Assembly: GCF_014656215.1 (NCBI RefSeq)
Contig: NZ_BNBZ01000002.1
Span: forward strand, 62,001 to 126,000
DNA length: 64,000 nucleotides
From: Streptomyces zaomyceticus
GTDB lineage: Bacteria; Actinomycetota; Actinomycetes; Streptomycetales; Streptomycetaceae
Direction of reading: 5' to 3'
Shown here: in pieces, positions 52,592-64,000 of the stretch
Layout of the letters: every line of letters starts with the position of its first letter
Numbering within the stretch: the first letter of the stretch is position 1
The notes under the pieces: generated by a model
Told to the model about the DNA's origin: nothing
What the model saw: the letters and a program-made list of their open reading frames with translations, nothing else
Databases searched by the model: none
Position numbers and translations under genes: made by a program

Positions 52592-53401
52592 TCAGCGCAG
52601 GGTGGCGCCGCCGTCGACGTAGATGTCCTGCATGGTGATGTGGCGGGCCCGGTCGGAGGCGAGGAAGACCACGGTCTCCGCGATGTCCTCCGGGTCGGCG
52701 ATGCGGCCCAGTGGGATGCCGGTGCGGTGGGCGGCGGCGTCGCCCTCGATCACACGCCGGGGGCCGGACGGTCCGTCCCAGAGCGCGCGTTGCATGGGGG
52801 TGTCGGTGGAGCCGGGGCAGACGGCGTTGCAGCGGACGCCCCGGGCGGCGACCTCGAGGCCCAGACACTTGGTGAAGGCGACGGCGGCGGCCTTGGAGGC
52901 GGCGTAGGCGCTCATTCCCGAGCGGGGGATGCCGGCGGCGTTGGAGGCGACCGTCACGACGGAGCCGGAGCCCCGGGCGGCCATTCCGGTGACCACGGCC
53001 CGGGAGAGGTGGAAGACACCGGTGGTGTTGACGGCGAAGACGTCCGACCAGTCCTGGTCCGTCAGGTCGAGCGCGGGTCCGGTCCTGAGGACCCCGGCGA
53101 CGTTCACGAGGATGTCGACGGGGCCGAGTTCGCGTTCGACGCGGTCCACGGTCCGTGTGACGTCGTCCCCGTCGGTGACGTCCAGGGGGTAGGGCACGAT
53201 CGGTCCGCCGGCCGGGTCCCGGTCCCCGGTGAGCCGCGCGACGCTCTCGGTGAGCGCGGCCGCGGCACGGTCGGTCGCCGCGACGGTGGCGCCGCGCGCG
53301 GCGAGTGCCCGTACCACGGCCTCGCCTATGCCCTGCGCGGCGCCGGTGACGAGTGCCACGCGGCCCCCGAACTCACCGCGCGGGCTGCTGCTTTCAGACA
53401 C
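52592..53401 (-). CDS. dhbA: 2,3-dihydro-2,3-dihydroxybenzoate dehydrogenase
   Basis: A 269-residue short-chain dehydrogenase (EntA/DhbA). The NAD-binding [20 protein letters not shown] is present, along with the Ser-Tyr-Lys set ([21 protein letters not shown]) and the [14 protein letters not shown] segment seen in this enzyme. The GTG start lies only 15 bp downstream of a near-perfect iron box, so the dhbA-C-E-B-PPTase unit is clearly iron-regulated. It oxidises the isochorismatase product to 2,3-dihydroxybenzoate. Confidence 0.94.
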   Translation of the reverse strand: MSESSSPRGEFGGRVALVTGAAQGIGEAVVRALAARGATVAATDRAAAALTESVARLTGDRDPAGGPIVPYPLDVTDGDDVTRTVDRVERELGPVDILVNVAGVLRTGPALDLTDQDWSDVFAVNTTGVFHLSRAVVTGMAARGSGSVVTVASNAAGIPRSGMSAYAASKAAAVAFTKCLGLEVAARGVRCNAVCPGSTDTPMQRALWDGPSGPRRVIEGDAAAHRTGIPLGRIADPEDIAETVVFLASDRARHITMQDIYVDGGATLR

Positions 53402-53415
53402 AATACCTCCTTTGC

Positions 53416-53434
53416 TTAGGTAAGCCTAACCTAA
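53416..53434. promoter_or_regulatory. Iron box (DmdR/IdeR operator) of the dhb operon
   Basis: TTAGGTAAGCCTAACCTAA, a nearly perfect 19-bp match to the Streptomyces iron box, between the NRPS terminator and dhbA. Confidence 0.95.
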
Positions 53435-53462
53435 GTTGTACGGATTACCCATGGTCCTGCCA

Positions 53463-53488
53463 CGGCGGCGGCCCGAGAGCCGCCGCCG
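53463..53488. terminator. Terminator hairpin of the NRPS genes
   Basis: Perfect 10-bp stem (CGGCGGCGGC/GCCGCCGCCG) with a CCGAGA loop, 27 bp past the NRPS stop on the leftward strand. The dhb genes therefore have their own iron-controlled promoter. Confidence 0.8.
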
Positions 53489-53514
53489 ACTTCGGAACAC
53501 CGAACGGGCCCTGC

Positions 53515-56500
53515 TCACAACCGAGGTGACGGACCGTCCGTGACGGCCCGCAGCGCCCTGTCCAGGCGCGGACCGATCTCCTCGAGCGCCTCCGGCGCCA
53601 TCAGCTCGTCGTGCCCCCGGTCCAGCACGTGCTCGGTGAGGACGCCGTCCACGTACGCCGGCCACACCTCCCGCGGCGTCTCCCCGGCCGGGGTCGTCCG
53701 CGCGGCGGTGAAGAACAGGACATCGCCGCGGAAGCGCCGGGTGCGGCTGCGCGAGAGCAGCCGTACACAGTGCACATGGGTCTCCACGATCGCGTGCAGC
53801 AGCGAGTCGTCGAAGCCGGCCAGCAGGCCCTGACTGTCCCGGATCGCGGCCACGGCCTCCTCGCGGGAGACGTCCCCGCGCCCGGGGGCCTCCGCGCCCA
53901 GCCCCGCCACGGAGAGCAGGAAGCCGTTCTCCTCCTGTTCGAGCCGTTCGCGCCACTCCGGCGTCTCGAGGTACGACCAGTCGTCCCGCTCCGGCGGATA
54001 GGCGTCGAGCAGCGCGAGGAACGCCACCTCCTCGCCCCGCTCCTGGAGCATCGAGGCCAGCGTGTGCGCCACCGTCCCGCCGAAGGAGTACCCGGCGAAG
54101 TGGTACGGCCCCTGCGGCTGCACCGTGCGGATCTCCGTCAGGTACCGCTCGCACAGCTCCGCGACGTCCGCCACCTCCGGAAGGTCCCCCGACAGACCGG
54201 GCGACTGCACGCCGTACACCGGACGGTCCGCGTCCAGATGCCGCAGCAGCCCCGTGTACTGCCAGCCGAACCCGGAGGCCGGATGGAAACAGAACAGCGG
54301 TGCCCTGCCGCCCCGCTCCCGCAGCGGCAGCAGCACCCGCAGCGCGTCGCGGCGCGAGTCCGACCCGATCCGGGCCGCCACGTCCGCGACCGTCGGCGCC
54401 GACATGACCGTGCCCACCTGGACGGGAACGCCCAGCTCGTCACGGATGCGGCCGACGAGCCGCATCGCGAGCAGCGAATGCCCGCCCAGCTCGAAGAAGT
54501 TGTCCTCGACGCCGACCCGCTCCAGACCCAGCACGTCCGCGAAGATCCCGCACAACAGCTGCTCGCGGGCGTCCTTCGGTGGCCGCCCGCCGCCCGCGTC
54601 CGCGAACACCGGGGCGGGCAGCGCGACGCGGTCCACCTTGCCGTTCACCGTCAGCGGCAGCGCGGGCAGCTCCACGAACGCGGACGGCACCATGAACTCC
54701 GGCAGGGTCGCGGCCAGTCGGGCCCGCAGCGCGGCCGTCGCCGCCTCCGGGTCCGTGGGAACCGACTCAGGGGCCGGCACGGTGTACGCGACAAGACGCT
54801 TCACCCCGTTGCCGGCCGTGTGCACGACCACCGCCGCGGCCGACACCTCCGGCGCCTCGGCGAGCGCCGACTCGATCTCGCCCAGCTCGATCCGGAAGCC
54901 ACGGATCTTGACCTGGTGGTCCGCCCGGCCCAGGTAGTCGATCCCGTCGTCCTCGCGCCATCGCACGAGGTCGCCGGTGCGGTACATCAGCGTGCCCGGC
55001 GCGCCGAACGGATCGGCGACGAACCGCTCCGCCGTCAGCGCCGGCCGCGCGAAGTAGCCGCGTGCGAGACCCGCGCCCGCCAGGTACAGCTCGCCCGGTA
55101 CCCCGCGCGGCACCGGCCGCAGCGCGCCGTCCAGCACGTACGCCCGGGTGTTGAAGATCGGCCGGCCCACGCAGGAGGTGACGCTCTCCCCCACGTCGGC
55201 CCCGAGGGCGTTGATCGTGTACTCCGTGGGCCCGTACAGGTTGTAGCCCATCGTGCCCTCGGTCCCCGCGATCAGCGACCAGAGCCCGTCGGGCACGGCC
55301 TCGCCGCCGAGCAGGACCAGGGTGGGCCGGTGCCGCCCCTCGTCCAGAAGGCCCGCGTCGACCAGCTGCTGACCGTAGGAGGGGGTGACGTTGACGACGT
55401 CGATGCCGACCCGGTCGTAGTGCGCGGTGAGCGCCGCCGGGTCCAGCCGCAGCTCCTCACCGATGACGTGCACCTCGTGCCCGTCGACCAGCCAGAAGAA
55501 CTCCTCCCACGACATGTCGAACGCGAACGACACCGTGTGCGCGACCCGCATCCGGCGACCGCCCGCCAGCTTCACCGCGGGCTCGAAGATCCGCTCCCGG
55601 TGGTTGAGCAGCATGTTCACCAGACCCGAGCCGGGCACCACCACGCCCTTGGGACGCCCGGTGGAACCCGAGGTGTAGATCAGGTACGCCGGGTGCCGGC
55701 CGTCACGCGGAGCCGACAGCTCCTCATCGGCCACCGGCCCGTCCGGCAGCGCGGCCAGCTCCGCGACCGTCGCCGGATCGTCAAGCACCAGCGGCGGCAC
55801 GCCCGCCACCACCGGCACCCGGCCCGCCACCGCCGAGACGGTGACCAGGCAGAGCGGGCCCGCGTCCTCGACCATCGCCGCCAGCCGGTCGACCGGGTGG
55901 TCCAGGTCCAGCGGCAGATACGCCGCCCCCGCCTTGAGCACCGCGAACAGCGCGACCACGAAGTCCGCCGAGCGCGGCAGCCCCAGGGCCACCGTCCGCT
56001 CCGGGCCCGCACCCCGCGCGATCAGTACGCGCGCCAGCCGGTTCGCCCGCTCGTCGAGCTCGGCGTAGCTCAGCTGCTCGTCCTCGAAGACGAGCGCGGT
56101 GGCGTCCGGGGTCCGCTCCACCTGCCGGGCGAACAGCTCGATCAGCGAGATGTCCGGAAGCTCGTGCCCCAGGTCGTCCCCGAGGGCCAGCAGAGCGGCC
56201 TCCTCGGCGCCCTCCAGGGTGCGCAGCCGGCCCACCGGCGTCGCCCCGCCCGCCGCGAACTGCTCGACGAGCAGCCGCAGCCGGCCCGCCAGCTCCTCCG
56301 CCGTCCCCCGCTCGTACAGGTCGGGCCGGTAGGCCAGGCTGAGTTCGAGCGAGCGGTCCGGCGTCACGGCGAGCGTCAGCGGATAGTGCGTGCCGTCCAC
56401 GCTGTGCGTCCAGCCGATCCGGTGCCGCTCCACCGCCTCCTCGCGCGCGGTGTCGTCCAGGGGCGTGTTCCGGAACACGTACAGCGTGTCGAAGAGCTGC

Positions 56501-59500
56501 CCGACGCCCGCGGCCTGCTGGATGCGACCGAGGCCCAGGTAGTGGTGGGGGAGCAGCTCCGCGTGCTCGCCCTGCGTCCGGACCAGCAGCTCGCGCAGCG
56601 TCTCCGAGGGACGCAGCGTGACCCGGAACGGCAGCGTGTTCATGAACATGCCGATCATCCGGTCGACCCCCGGCACCTCCGCCGGACGCCCCGAGACCGT
56701 CGCGCCGAACACCACGTCGTCCCGCCCGGTCATCCCGGACAGGGACAGCGCCCACGCCGCCGACAGCACCGTGTTCAGGGTGACGCCGCAACCCCGGGCG
56801 AACGCCCGGAGCCGGTCACTCGTCTCCTCGCCGAGCGCGATGTCCACCACCTCGGCGGTCACCGGTCGCCGCGCCGGATCGGCGGGCGCGACCAGCGTCG
56901 CCTGGTCCAGGCCCGACAGATGGTTCCGCCAGGCGGCCACCGCCGCCTCCGTGTCCGTGCCCGCCAGCCACCGCAGGTACTCGCGGTACGGAGTGACCGG
57001 CGGCAGCACCTCGGCGCGGCCCCCCGCCCCGTACAGCTGGAACAGCTCCTCGAAGAAGAGCGACTCCGACCAGCCGTCGGTGAGGATGTGGTGCTGCGTC
57101 ACACAGAGCATCCACCGGTCCTCGGCGAACTTCAGCAGCGTCACCCGCATCAGCGGCGGTGCCGACAGATCGAACCGTGTCGCCGCGTCCTCGAGCGAGA
57201 ACGCCCGCTGCGCCTCGTCCTGCCCCGCCCGGTCCAGTTCCGTCAGATCCCGCACGTCCCAGGGCAGGTCCCACGCGGCGGGCACCACCTGCACCGGACC
57301 CGCCAGGCCCTCGTGCCAGAACGCCGACCTCAGGTTCGGATGCCGGCGCAGCATCGCGTCGAACGCCGCCCGCAGCGCCGTCGTGTCCACGGTGTGCCGC
57401 AGCTCCACGAAGTTCTGCATCAGATACACGTCGAGCGCGCGGTCGTCGTACTGCGCGTGGAAGTACAGACCCTCCTGGAGCGGCGCGAGCGGCAGCACCT
57501 CCCCGGCTCCCGGGAACACCCGACCGAGCAGCTCCCGCCCGGCCTCGTCGAGCTCCACCAGCGGCCCGTCGGAGCCCGCGGCGTTCGGTGCCGCGGCCTG
57601 CCCGTCCGGCGTGCGGGCCGCGACCGCGAGCCCGGCCACCGTCCGCCGCTCGAACACATCGCGCGGGGTGAGGACCAGACCCTCCTTGCGCGCCCGGGTC
57701 ACCAGCTGGATCGAGACGATGCTGTCACCGCCCAGGGCGAAGAAGTCGTCGTCCACCCCGACCGAACGGAGGCCGAGGACCTCGACGAACACCCGGCACA
57801 GGGCCTCCTCCCGCTCCCCGCTCGGAGCCCGGGAGGCGGGCGACGCGCCGAGCACCGGCGCGGGCAGCGCGGCCCGGTCCAGCTTGCCGTTCACATTGAA
57901 CGGCAGCGCGTCGAGCACCACCACGGCGGCCGGAACCATGTAGTCGGGCAGGACCGCGGCCAGCTCCGCGCGGATCGCGGCCGGCTCCGCGCCGCCGGTC
58001 ACATAGCCGACGAGCCGCTTCACCCCCGGTCTGTCCTCGCGGACCACGACCGCCGCCGCCTCGACCCCGTCGACCGCCGCGAGCGCGGCCTCCACCTCGC
58101 CCGGCTCGATCCGGAAACCCCGGATCTTCACCTGGTCGTCGGCACGGCCCAGGTACTCCAGCTCGCCGTCGGCCCGCAGCCTCGCCAGGTCGCCCGTGCG
58201 GTACATCCGGGATCCGGGAGGCCCGAACGGATCGGCCACGAACCGCTCGGCGGTCAGCGCGAACCTGCCCAGATAGCCGCGCGCCGTACCGTGACCCGCC
58301 AGATACAGCTCACCCGTCGTGCCCGCCGGGACCGGCCGGAGCGCCGCGTCCAGGAGGTACGCGCGCGTGTTGCCGATCGGCCGCCCCACCACCGGAGTGG
58401 CACTGCCGGCCAGATCCGCCGCGAGCGCGTCCACCGTGTACTCGGTCGGACCGTAGAGGTTCACCGACATCACACCGCTCGCCGCCCGCACCGCGGACCA
58501 CAGCGCCTCCGGCACCGCCTCGCCGCCGAGCAGCAGCAGCGCCGGACGGTGCCGGGCCGGGTCGAGCAGCCCCCGGTCGAGCAGCCCGAGCGCGTACGTC
58601 GGGGTGACGTCCATCGCGTCCACCCGGTGCTCACGGACGTACCCGACGACGAACTCGGCGTCCCGGCGGCCCACCTCGTCGAGCACGTGCAGCTCGTGCC
58701 CGGCGATCAGCCAGAACAGCTGCTCCCACGAGGTGTCGAAGCTGAACGACGCCGTGTGCAGCGCCCGCAGCGAACGGCCGCCTGTCGCGTCCACCACCGG
58801 ACCGAGGACCTCGGCGATGTGGTTGGCGTACAGGTTCGACAGACCGCCGTGAGTGAGGACCACGCCCTTGGGACGCCCGGTCGACCCGGAGGTGTAGATG
58901 ATGTACGCCGGGTGGCCGTCCGCGATCTCCGGCGAAACGCACTCCGCCGGGAAGGCGTCGAGCGCGGCGGCCGTCTCCGGGGCGTCGAGCACGATCCGCT
59001 CCGGACCGTCCCCGGCCGGCGGCAGCAGCGGCACAGCCCGCGCGGTCGTGAGCACGAACGCCGGCGCCGCGTCCTCGATCATCAGACCCAGCCGGTCCGC
59101 CGGATGGTCCAGGTCCAGCGGCAGATAGGCACCGCCCGCCTTCAGCACCGCCAGGATCGCCACCACCGTCTCCGCCGAACGCGGCACGGCGAGCGCCACC
59201 ACCGACTCCGGCCCCACCCCCCGCTCCGCGAGGAGCCCCGCGAGCCGCGCGGCCCGCCCGTCGAGCTCGGCGAAGGTCAGCGCGGTGTCCCCGCAGACCA
59301 CCGCAGTCGCGTCGGGAGTGCGCGCGGCCCGCTCGGCGAACACGTCCGCAACCGTCCCCGACGGCACGTCCCGCACCGTCCCCGGCCAGGCGCTCCGTAC
59401 CCGCTCCAGCTCGGCCGCCGGCAGCGGCGCGAGCGCGCCCACCGCCGTGCCGGGCTCCGCCGCGATCCGGTCCAGGACGTGCGCGAGGCGGTCCGCGAGG

Positions 59501-60759
59501 AGACCCGCGGCCCGTGCGTCGAAGACGTCGGGCCGGTACTCCAGGCGCAGTTCCGCCCGCGCGTCCAGGGACACGGCGAGGGTCAGCGGGTAGTGCGTGG
59601 CGTCCTCCGCCTCGACACCCGTCACCCGCACCCCGCCGGCGACCGTCTCGCGCGCCGAGGGGTCCACGGGGTAGTTCTCGATCACGACGAGCGTGTCGAA
59701 CAGCTCCCCGCCGCCGCTCTGCTTCCGGATCAGCCGCAGCCCCAGGTGGTGATGGGCCAGGAGCGCGTTCTGCTCGTCACGGAAGCGGCGCAGCAGCCCC
59801 TCCACCGTCTCCTCCGGCCGGGTGGCGAGCCGGACCGGCACGGTCGTGATGAACAGGCCGAGCATCGACTCGACACCCGGTATCTCGTCCGGACGCCCCG
59901 ACACCGTCAGACCGAACACCACGTCCTGCCGCCCCGTGAGGCCGCCGAGCAGCAGCCCCCACGCGCACTGGATCAGCGTGCTCGGCGTGGTGCCGAGCCG
60001 CCGAGCCGCCGCCGTCAGCCGGTCCGTGGCCGCCGCCGACAGCTCCAGGGCGTGCACCCCCGGCCGTACCGGCGCCCGCGCCGGGTCCGGCGCCGCCACC
60101 AGCGACGCCTCCTCGACCCCGGCGAGCGCCGACCGCCAGGCGGCCTCGGCCGCCGGAGTGTCCTGCTCCTTCAGCCACTTCAGATAGGCGCGGTAGGGGC
60201 GTACCGCCGGAAGACCGGAGGCGTCCCCGTCGGCCGCGTACAGGGCGAGCAGGTCACCGACGAGCAGGGGCATGGACCAGCCGTCGACCAGGATGTGATG
60301 GACCGTGATCACCAGCCGGTGGTCGTCGCCGGCCAGCCGTGCGAGGACCAGCCTCAGCAGCGGCGGCCGGTGCAGCGCGAACCGCCGGGCCAGTTCGGCC
60401 CGCCGCAGTCCGGCGAGCCGCTCCTCGGCCGAGGAACCCGTCAGGGGGGTGCCGTCGGTGCCCTTCGCGGACGGCACCGTCAGATCGATCCGCTCGACCC
60501 CGAACGTCACCTCCGCCGGTACGAACTGCACCGGCTGGGGAACGCCCTCGTGCCAGAAACCGGCCCGCAGGTTCGGGTGCCGGCGCAGTAGCGCCACCGC
60601 GGCCCGCTCGAGCCGTCCGGCGTCCACCGGCCCGGCCAGACCGACCGACACCTGCACGGTGTACACGTCGGCGCCCTCGCCGTCGTACACGGAATGGAAC
60701 AGCATGCCCTGCTGAAGGGGGGACAGCGGCAGCATGTCCTCGATACGAGCCTGCGTCAC
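53515..60759 (-). CDS. Two-module NRPS with thioesterase (C-A-T-C-A-T-TE)
   Basis: A 2414-residue siderophore synthetase. Order with landmark positions: C1 (HHILVDGWS about 150), A1 ([14 protein letters not shown] about 620), T1 ([10 protein letters not shown] about 1010), C2 (HHILTDGWS about 1220), A2 ([14 protein letters not shown] about 1695), T2 ([10 protein letters not shown] about 2090) and TE ([10 protein letters not shown] about 2225). Hand alignment to GrsA gives A1 pocket D-T-E-D-L-G-L-V-D (acidic, suggesting a basic residue such as Orn, Lys or Arg). A2 gives D-M-E-N-L-G-L-I-N, identical to the code I recall for N5-hydroxyornithine-type substrates in coelichelin synthetase. The GTG start overlaps the preceding NRPS stop by 4 bp. 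C1 follows an epimerase and should be a D-L type condensation domain. Confidence 0.93.
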   Translation of the reverse strand: MTQARIEDMLPLSPLQQGMLFHSVYDGEGADVYTVQVSVGLAGPVDAGRLERAAVALLRRHPNLRAGFWHEGVPQPVQFVPAEVTFGVERIDLTVPSAKGTDGTPLTGSSAEERLAGLRRAELARRFALHRPPLLRLVLARLAGDDHRLVITVHHILVDGWSMPLLVGDLLALYAADGDASGLPAVRPYRAYLKWLKEQDTPAAEAAWRSALAGVEEASLVAAPDPARAPVRPGVHALELSAAATDRLTAAARRLGTTPSTLIQCAWGLLLGGLTGRQDVVFGLTVSGRPDEIPGVESMLGLFITTVPVRLATRPEETVEGLLRRFRDEQNALLAHHHLGLRLIRKQSGGGELFDTLVVIENYPVDPSARETVAGGVRVTGVEAEDATHYPLTLAVSLDARAELRLEYRPDVFDARAAGLLADRLAHVLDRIAAEPGTAVGALAPLPAAELERVRSAWPGTVRDVPSGTVADVFAERAARTPDATAVVCGDTALTFAELDGRAARLAGLLAERGVGPESVVALAVPRSAETVVAILAVLKAGGAYLPLDLDHPADRLGLMIEDAAPAFVLTTARAVPLLPPAGDGPERIVLDAPETAAALDAFPAECVSPEIADGHPAYIIYTSGSTGRPKGVVLTHGGLSNLYANHIAEVLGPVVDATGGRSLRALHTASFSFDTSWEQLFWLIAGHELHVLDEVGRRDAEFVVGYVREHRVDAMDVTPTYALGLLDRGLLDPARHRPALLLLGGEAVPEALWSAVRAASGVMSVNLYGPTEYTVDALAADLAGSATPVVGRPIGNTRAYLLDAALRPVPAGTTGELYLAGHGTARGYLGRFALTAERFVADPFGPPGSRMYRTGDLARLRADGELEYLGRADDQVKIRGFRIEPGEVEAALAAVDGVEAAAVVVREDRPGVKRLVGYVTGGAEPAAIRAELAAVLPDYMVPAAVVVLDALPFNVNGKLDRAALPAPVLGASPASRAPSGEREEALCRVFVEVLGLRSVGVDDDFFALGGDSIVSIQLVTRARKEGLVLTPRDVFERRTVAGLAVAARTPDGQAAAPNAAGSDGPLVELDEAGRELLGRVFPGAGEVLPLAPLQEGLYFHAQYDDRALDVYLMQNFVELRHTVDTTALRAAFDAMLRRHPNLRSAFWHEGLAGPVQVVPAAWDLPWDVRDLTELDRAGQDEAQRAFSLEDAATRFDLSAPPLMRVTLLKFAEDRWMLCVTQHHILTDGWSESLFFEELFQLYGAGGRAEVLPPVTPYREYLRWLAGTDTEAAVAAWRNHLSGLDQATLVAPADPARRPVTAEVVDIALGEETSDRLRAFARGCGVTLNTVLSAAWALSLSGMTGRDDVVFGATVSGRPAEVPGVDRMIGMFMNTLPFRVTLRPSETLRELLVRTQGEHAELLPHHYLGLGRIQQAAGVGQLFDTLYVFRNTPLDDTAREEAVERHRIGWTHSVDGTHYPLTLAVTPDRSLELSLAYRPDLYERGTAEELAGRLRLLVEQFAAGGATPVGRLRTLEGAEEAALLALGDDLGHELPDISLIELFARQVERTPDATALVFEDEQLSYAELDERANRLARVLIARGAGPERTVALGLPRSADFVVALFAVLKAGAAYLPLDLDHPVDRLAAMVEDAGPLCLVTVSAVAGRVPVVAGVPPLVLDDPATVAELAALPDGPVADEELSAPRDGRHPAYLIYTSGSTGRPKGVVVPGSGLVNMLLNHRERIFEPAVKLAGGRRMRVAHTVSFAFDMSWEEFFWLVDGHEVHVIGEELRLDPAALTAHYDRVGIDVVNVTPSYGQQLVDAGLLDEGRHRPTLVLLGGEAVPDGLWSLIAGTEGTMGYNLYGPTEYTINALGADVGESVTSCVGRPIFNTRAYVLDGALRPVPRGVPGELYLAGAGLARGYFARPALTAERFVADPFGAPGTLMYRTGDLVRWREDDGIDYLGRADHQVKIRGFRIELGEIESALAEAPEVSAAAVVVHTAGNGVKRLVAYTVPAPESVPTDPEAATAALRARLAATLPEFMVPSAFVELPALPLTVNGKVDRVALPAPVFADAGGGRPPKDAREQLLCGIFADVLGLERVGVEDNFFELGGHSLLAMRLVGRIRDELGVPVQVGTVMSAPTVADVAARIGSDSRRDALRVLLPLRERGGRAPLFCFHPASGFGWQYTGLLRHLDADRPVYGVQSPGLSGDLPEVADVAELCERYLTEIRTVQPQGPYHFAGYSFGGTVAHTLASMLQERGEEVAFLALLDAYPPERDDWSYLETPEWRERLEQEENGFLLSVAGLGAEAPGRGDVSREEAVAAIRDSQGLLAGFDDSLLHAIVETHVHCVRLLSRSRTRRFRGDVLFFTAARTTPAGETPREVWPAYVDGVLTEHVLDRGHDELMAPEALEEIGPRLDRALRAVTDGPSPRL

Positions 60760-63700
60760 TGCTGGGCCCTCCACATTTCTTCGAGCATGGTGATCTGGTT
60801 CTGGTCGAGGTCGAGCAGGTCGAGGTCGGACGGCGTGCGACCGGCGGACGAGCCGCCGACCGCCCAGGCGGCGAGCAGGTCGAGGGCGGCGAGCCAGCCG
60901 TCCGTCAGCTCGCCCACCGTGTTCCGGGAAAGGGCTTCGCCCGCCCAGACGAAGGTGGCGGCGAGTTCGGGACCGTCCGGCCCGTTCTCGATCTCCGCGT
61001 CGACCGCGAGGGGGTGGGAGAGCGGCAGGTCCGGATCGGGCCGTACGGCGAGCGCGTCGGCCTCCGCCGCAGGACCCCACACGGACTGCGTGCGCGCGGT
61101 CTGCCGGCCGAGGTAGTTCCACAGGATCTCCGGGCCGGTGCCCGGCGCGAAGAACCCCGCCGTGGCCGCGTTCGCGTACCGCAGCAGCCCCGCGCCGATG
61201 CCCCCGTCCGGAACTCCCCGGACCCGCTCCTTGATCTCCTTCAGCGCGGTCCCCGCGTCCTGGGTCCCGGCGGCCACGGCGGCCGGGTCGTAGCCGTCGG
61301 CGGTGAGCCGCAGCGGATAGACGCCGGTCAGCCAGCCGACCGTACGGGTGAGGTCGGCGCCCGGCACCAGGTCCTGCTCCCGGCCGTGCCCCTCCAGCTC
61401 CACGGTGAGGCCGGCCGTCGCACGTCCCGCCCGCGCCGCCCAGTCGCCCACGGCGATCGCGAGCGCGGTGAGCAGCGTGTCGTTGACGGTGCCGTGGAAG
61501 GCTTGCGGCACCGCCGACAGGAGCGGCTCGGTGCGCTCGGCCGACAGCCGTACGGTCAGCCGCCGGGCCGTCGCCACCGTGTCCCGCGCCGGGTCGAGCG
61601 GACGCTCGGTCAGCAGCCGGGCGCCGGGCGCCGCAGCCTCCAGCCACCGGTCCAGCTCGGCAGCCCGGCGCGGGCTGTGCGCCTCGGCGAGCAGCCCCGC
61701 CGTCCAGGTCCGCAGCGCCGTCGGTACGGGTTCGAGCGCGGGCGCCTTCCCGGCCGCCGCCGCCTCCCAGGCGGCCCGCAGGTCGGGCAGAAGGATCTGC
61801 CAGGACACCTCGTCCACCACCAGATGGTGGGCGACGAGCAGCAGCCTGCCGGGCTCACCGGGACCGGCGTCCAGGTGCACGGCCCGTACGGTCGCCCCGG
61901 ACTCCGGGTCCAACGCGTCGGCGGCACGGTCCGATTCGAGGGAGACCAGCTCCTTCAGCGCCTCGCTGGTGATCCCGGTCGCGTCGACGGTACGCAGCAC
62001 CGACGCGGCCGACAGCGCACCGGCCGGGGCCACCTCGGCGCTCCACACACCGGGCCGCGTCACTGTCAGCACCTGCCGGAGTCCGTCGTGGAGGTCGAGC
62101 ACCGCCTGGAGAGCGGTCACGAGATCGGCGTGCCGGACACCGGCGGGCACCAGGATCAGACGCGCCTGGCAGAACCGGCGGAACGGGCCGCCGCGCTCGG
62201 CGAACCACCGTGCCACCGGAGGCAGGACGAGCGGCCCCACTCCCTGCTCGGCGGGGCGCACGGCGACCGTGGCGTCCGCCGTGGGCGCGGCGACGGCGGC
62301 GAGCCCCGCGGGCGTCGGGTGCTGGAACACCTGGCGGGCCGTCACCTTGAGACCCGCCTTGCGGGCCCGGCTCACGAACCGGATGGAGACGATGCTGTCG
62401 CCGCCCAGCTCGAAGAAGTTGTCCCCTGGGCCCACTGCGGGCAGCCCCAGGACCTCGGCCATGAGCCGCGCGAGCAGCTCGGCGGGGCCTTCGTCGGGCA
62501 AGGGACCCGAGACGGGGGCCGGCGCGGAGACCCGTGGCTCCGGCGGCGCCGGCAGCGCCCGCCGGTCGAGCTTGCCGTTGGGCGAGAGGGGGATCGCCGC
62601 GATGTCCAGGAAGACGCTCGGCACCATGTACTCGGGCAGCTGCGCGGCCGCGTGCACCCGCAGCGCCTCCGCGTCGAACGACGCGCCCGCCGCGGGAACG
62701 GCGTACGCCACGAGCCTGCGGCTGCCCGGCCGGTCCTCCCGGATGACAGTGACGGCGCGGACGACGTCCGGGTGGGCGGTGAGGACGGTGTCGATATCGC
62801 CGAGTTCGATGCGGAGGCCGCGGAGTTTGACCTGGTCGTCGGTGCGTCCGAGGTAGTCGAGTGCGCCGTCGTGGCGTCGGGTGACGAGGTCGCCGGTGCG
62901 GTACATGCGGGTGCCGGGGGACCCGTAGGGGTCGGCGACGAAGCGTTCGGCGGTGAGGTCGGGGCGGGTGAGGTAGCCGCGGGCGAGCTGGACGCCGGCG
63001 AGGTAGAGCTCTCCGGGGACGCCGACGGGGACGGGCCGGAGGCGTTCGTCCAGGACGTGGACGCGGGTGTTCCAGATCGGGGAGCCGATGGAGGCGGAGA
63101 CGCCGGTGGAGCCCTCCGGACGGCAGGAGGCCGCGGTGACGTCCACAGCCGCTTCGGTCGGCCCGTACAGGTTCTCCAGGGCGACGGACCGGTCACCGGC
63201 CGACTCGTGGAAACGGGCCACGAGATCGCCGGGCAGCGCCTCGCCGCTGCACACCACGACCCGCAGGCTCGGGCAGGAGGAGACCTCCACCTCGGAAACG
63301 AAGGCCGCGAGCATGGACGGGACGAAGTGGAGCACCGTGACCCGCTGCGCGCGGATCAGCTCGGCGAGGTATTCGGGGTCCTTGTGGCCCTCGGGGCGGG
63401 CGACGACCAGGGGCACGCCCTGGGCGAGGGGCCAGAAGAGTTCCCAGACGGAGACGTCGAAACTGGTCGGCGTCTTCTGCAGGACCCGGTCGGTGGCGTC
63501 CAGGCGATAGGCGTGCTGCATCCACTCCAGGCGGTTGACGATCGCCCGGTGCTCGACCATGACGCCCTTCGGCCGTCCGGTGGAGCCGGAGGTGAAGATG
63601 ACGTACGCCGGGTGGTGTGGCAGCAGCGGCGCGATCCGCTCCGCGTCCGTGACGGCGCCGGGGGCGAGCCCCGCCGACTCACCCGACACGGCGGGGGAGT

Positions 63701-64000
63701 CGAGCACGATCCGAGGCGCCCGGACACCCTCCGGAAGGGCACTCTCCGAGTCCCGATCCGTGAGGATCGCGACCGGCTGGGCCGTCTCCGCCATGTGGGT
63801 GAGGCGGTCGGTGGGGAGGGTGAGGTCGAGGGGGAGGTAGGCGCCGCCCGCGCGGACGACGGCGTGGATCGCGACGAGGAGGTCGAAGGAGCGGGGGAGA
63901 GCCACGCCCACGACGGACTCCGGTCCGACACCGCGCCCGATCAAGAGCCGGGCGAGGCGGTTGACGCGTGCGTCGAACTCGGTACGGGAGAGGTCCTCGC
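60756..64000 (-). CDS. NRPS module A-T-E (5' part beyond right edge)
   Basis: Partial gene: the frame is open to the window end and the N-terminus is missing. Seen here are most of an adenylation domain ([15 protein letters not shown] near 63590), a carrier domain ([10 protein letters not shown] near 62400) and an epimerisation domain ([14 protein letters not shown] near 61820, NYLGR near 61110). The A pocket by hand alignment to GrsA is D-V-W-H-V-S-L-V-D, the serine code, so the module should install D-Ser. It ends [10 protein letters not shown], coupled to the next NRPS. The missing upstream part probably includes the condensation domain and possibly the aryl carrier that receives 2,3-dihydroxybenzoate. 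Confidence 0.92.
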   Translation of the reverse strand, partial: EDLSRTEFDARVNRLARLLIGRGVGPESVVGVALPRSFDLLVAIHAVVRAGGAYLPLDLTLPTDRLTHMAETAQPVAILTDRDSESALPEGVRAPRIVLDSPAVSGESAGLAPGAVTDAERIAPLLPHHPAYVIFTSGSTGRPKGVMVEHRAIVNRLEWMQHAYRLDATDRVLQKTPTSFDVSVWELFWPLAQGVPLVVARPEGHKDPEYLAELIRAQRVTVLHFVPSMLAAFVSEVEVSSCPSLRVVVCSGEALPGDLVARFHESAGDRSVALENLYGPTEAAVDVTAASCRPEGSTGVSASIGSPIWNTRVHVLDERLRPVPVGVPGELYLAGVQLARGYLTRPDLTAERFVADPYGSPGTRMYRTGDLVTRRHDGALDYLGRTDDQVKLRGLRIELGDIDTVLTAHPDVVRAVTVIREDRPGSRRLVAYAVPAAGASFDAEALRVHAAAQLPEYMVPSVFLDIAAIPLSPNGKLDRRALPAPPEPRVSAPAPVSGPLPDEGPAELLARLMAEVLGLPAVGPGDNFFELGGDSIVSIRFVSRARKAGLKVTARQVFQHPTPAGLAAVAAPTADATVAVRPAEQGVGPLVLPPVARWFAERGGPFRRFCQARLILVPAGVRHADLVTALQAVLDLHDGLRQVLTVTRPGVWSAEVAPAGALSAASVLRTVDATGITSEALKELVSLESDRAADALDPESGATVRAVHLDAGPGEPGRLLLVAHHLVVDEVSWQILLPDLRAAWEAAAAGKAPALEPVPTALRTWTAGLLAEAHSPRRAAELDRWLEAAAPGARLLTERPLDPARDTVATARRLTVRLSAERTEPLLSAVPQAFHGTVNDTLLTALAIAVGDWAARAGRATAGLTVELEGHGREQDLVPGADLTRTVGWLTGVYPLRLTADGYDPAAVAAGTQDAGTALKEIKERVRGVPDGGIGAGLLRYANAATAGFFAPGTGPEILWNYLGRQTARTQSVWGPAAEADALAVRPDPDLPLSHPLAVDAEIENGPDGPELAATFVWAGEALSRNTVGELTDGWLAALDLLAAWAVGGSSAGRTPSDLDLLDLDQNQITMLEEMWRAQQ

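Noticed and set aside
53611..60591. A ~2300-codon open frame on the plus strand
   Set aside because: It is antisense to a complete NRPS with all core motifs, and its own translation is Arg/His/Gln-rich without domains.
53515..60759. A separate epimerisation domain after the first carrier domain of the two-module NRPS
   Set aside because: The domain after that carrier has the condensation HHILTDGWS motif; no second HHxxxDxxSW domain lies between.
1..64000. CRISPR arrays, insertion sequences, integrases or attachment sites
   Set aside because: No spaced direct-repeat array and no transposase or integrase motif was found in any real gene. The repeats present are short tandem or degenerate arrays.

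Overview
This is high-GC actinobacterial DNA, almost certainly from a Streptomyces chromosome. Pointers are strong third-position G/C, frequent GTG/TTG starts, CebR-type (AGCGCT) operators, DmdR-type iron boxes, a streptogrisin-like protease and secondary-metabolite operons. The window ends inside an NRPS gene at its right edge. All assignments come from reading the sequence; no searches were run.

Layout. (1) 1-2.8 kb: a LysR regulator and a secreted streptogrisin C-like protease with a chitin-binding tail. (2) 2.9-12.1 kb: a beta-glucan utilisation locus. It has an ABC sugar importer and a GH1 beta-glucosidase (leftward), a secreted GH81 endo-beta-1,3-glucanase (rightward) and a LacI/CebR-type repressor. 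Three matching palindromes (TGAGAGCGCTCTCA type) sit at its promoters. (3) 12.1-19.7 kb: a tRNA-Pro(CGG)-like cloverleaf with degenerate elbow loops. It is followed four bases later by the start codon of a 775-residue unknown protein and then by a giant unknown protein of about 1620 residues. I consider this the most likely undescribed system. (4) 19.7-35.1 kb: an unrecognised biosynthetic locus. It contains an AcpS-type transferase, an IlvE-type aminotransferase and a 13-gene leftward operon. The operon encodes an unknown possible metalloprotein, a second IlvE-type enzyme, a prephenate dehydratase/decarboxylase-like protein, an MFS exporter, a GNAT/FemX-like transferase, an ATP-grasp ligase, an IlvE homologue lacking the PLP lysine, a ferredoxin, a HemN-like radical SAM enzyme, an acyl carrier protein, an alpha/beta hydrolase, a stand-alone adenylation enzyme and a cytoplasmic subtilase. 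(5) 35.3-40.3 kb: a SNF2 ATPase with three dsRBD-like segments and an overlapping partner gene. (6) 40.4-42.4 kb: a cobalamin riboswitch controlling cbtBA, with a divergent histidine-phosphatase-like protein that has lost its catalytic histidines.

(7) 42.4-64 kb: an iron-siderophore locus. A ferric-siderophore ABC importer lies behind an iron box. A TetR regulator faces an ABC exporter across a clean operator. An Sfp-type transferase and the 2,3-dihydroxybenzoate genes (dhbA, dhbC, dhbE, dhbB) lie behind a second iron box. Two NRPS genes follow (A-T-E, partial, and C-A-T-C-A-T-TE). Hand-read specificity residues suggest Ser (epimerised), a basic residue, and an N5-hydroxyornithine-type residue. 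The product is therefore probably a mixed catecholate-hydroxamate siderophore.

Terminator-grade inverted repeats separate most of these units.
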